Assembly (NCBI RefSeq): GCF_005280585.1
Contig: NZ_SZVO01000007.1
Coordinates: 248,001 to 312,000, forward strand
DNA: 64,000 bases
DNA from: Dyadobacter frigoris
GTDB lineage: Bacteria; Bacteroidota; Bacteroidia; Cytophagales; Spirosomataceae
Direction of reading: 5' to 3'
In this document: positions 63,383-64,000 of the stretch, piece after piece
Layout: every line of letters starts with the position of its first letter
How positions within the stretch are numbered: the first letter of the stretch is position 1
The notes under the pieces: generated by a model
Databases searched by the model: none
Told to the model about the DNA's origin: nothing
Seen by the model: only the letters and a program-made list of their open reading frames with translations
Made by a program: the position numbers and the translations under genes

Positions 63383-64000
63383 CTATTTCCTTACCGCCTC
63401 AATTGCTCCACGAACACTACCATATTGATCCAGCAATGATTCCGCTTCATCCGGAGAAACGCCTAATTCATCTATAATCATATGGATCGCACGATTCACC
63501 AGTTTTTCATTAGTCATCTGCATATCCACCATTTTATTTCCTTTTACTTTTCCGAGACGGATCATGACAGATGTTGAGATCATATTCAATACCAACTTTT
63601 GGGCAGTACCTGATTTCATTCTTGTACTTCCTGTCAGGAATTCCGGACCAACAACAACTTCTACCGGGAATTGACACGCCTCGGCTACCGGTGATCCGTT
63701 ATTACAAACCACACAACCCGTCAACAACCCAGCTTTTCTTGCTTCATTCAATCCGCCGATAACATAAGGCGTGCGGCCGGAAGCCGCAAGTCCGATTAAG
63801 GTATCATTTTCCGTTAAATTATATGGAGCTAAATCAATCCAGGCCTGATTCCAGTCGTCCTCCGCATTTTCAACGGCTTTTCTAATAGCAATATCACCGC
63901 CAGCAATAATTCCTACCACCAGATCAAACGGAACGCCAAAAGTCGGAGGACATTCGGAGGCATCTACAACGCCTAAACGACCGCTCGTTCCGGCACCGAT
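63383..64000 (-). CDS. murQ: N-acetylmuramic acid 6-phosphate etherase, C-terminal part (cut by window edge)
   Basis: SIS-domain lyase that removes the lactyl ether from MurNAc-6-phosphate in peptidoglycan recycling. The 205 residues in the window start in the conserved [21 protein letters not shown] motif (first codons at the edge) and include [17 protein letters not shown] and the [19 protein letters not shown] block, then the C-terminal helical domain. The N-terminal 70 or so residues lie beyond the window. Apparent internal starts (for example near 63919) are not the true start because the frame stays open and conserved up to 64000. Confidence 0.95.
   Translation of the reverse strand: MGAGTSGRLGVVDASECPPTFGVPFDLVVGIIAGGDIAIRKAVENAEDDWNQAWIDLAPYNLTENDTLIGLAASGRTPYVIGGLNEARKAGLLTGCVVCNNGSPVAEACQFPVEVVVGPEFLTGSTRMKSGTAQKLVLNMISTSVMIRLGKVKGNKMVDMQMTNEKLVNRAIHMIIDELGVSPDEAESLLDQYGSVRGAIEAVRK

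Noticed and set aside
63383..63919. Short MurQ-like protein starting near 63919
   Set aside because: The conserved MurQ sequence continues in frame to the edge of the window, so the apparent start is internal.
1..64000. CRISPR arrays, tRNA/rRNA genes, transposases, prophage genes
   Set aside because: Scanning by eye found no regularly spaced direct repeats, no tRNA-like cloverleaf in the gaps and no integrase, transposase or phage structural genes.

Overview
This is a 64 kb chromosomal stretch from a Bacteroidota bacterium, most likely order Cytophagales and Dyadobacter-like. The reasons are a GldJ gliding/type IX secretion lipoprotein, a PorP/SprF barrel beside a PKD/CHU_C surface protein, a truncated PASTA-type FtsI, TonB_C and LVIVD families, lipoproteins with Bacteroidota-style lipoboxes, few Shine-Dalgarno sequences, and at least one clean TTG-N19-TAnnTTTG promoter. 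The genus is an inference. No rRNA, tRNA, CRISPR array, transposase or prophage was seen.

Layout. 1-349 is a gene-free block of hairpin repeats. 350-5713 is a short division/cell-wall cluster (ftsL-like, ftsI, murE, mraY) closed by a strong bidirectional terminator. 5757-10436 (minus) holds a DUF4136 lipoprotein, aroB, and a compact thioredoxin / ApbE / DUF4266 / DUF3570 operon. 10728-19778 is mixed housekeeping: VOC protein, acyltransferase, a kinase-like/HAD pair, two Uma2 proteins, two amidases, comM. 19789-24818 (minus) carries lipoproteins, fabI and an alpha/beta hydrolase. 24971-30039 has an orphan response regulator, hemB, a GxxExxY gene that looks like a cassette between inverted repeats, an M28 peptidase and a wrecked AAA/DUF4143 gene. 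30099-36548 (minus) has a DPP-IV-like peptidase, an SPFH protein with a small RHH protein, and two tandem TonB_C/MORN paralogues. 36726-38731 pairs an LpxH-like phosphoesterase with a glycosyltransferase.

38738-45945 is the most interesting regulatory region. An ECF sigma factor overlaps a protein whose N-terminus looks like a cytoplasmic anti-sigma domain, followed by one inner-membrane helix, a long disordered linker and a C-terminal outer-membrane barrel (a dual-membrane-spanning anti-sigma architecture). An identical bipartite motif (GTTACAACC-N13-GCGTGTC on the minus strand) precedes both the sigma gene and an LVIVD / barrel / LVIVD gene set, which suggests autoregulation and a local regulon. 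A serpin lies between them.

46154-64000 holds a muconolactone-isomerase-like protein, a barnase-like lipoprotein RNase with its barstar inhibitor, pnuC, mfd, gldJ, comF, pyrC, a Nudix hydrolase, ruvB, the PKD/CHU_C protein divergent from PorP, a NIPSNAP protein, a frameshifted PUR-like/HTH gene, a sorting-domain-like protein, and murQ running off the window edge.
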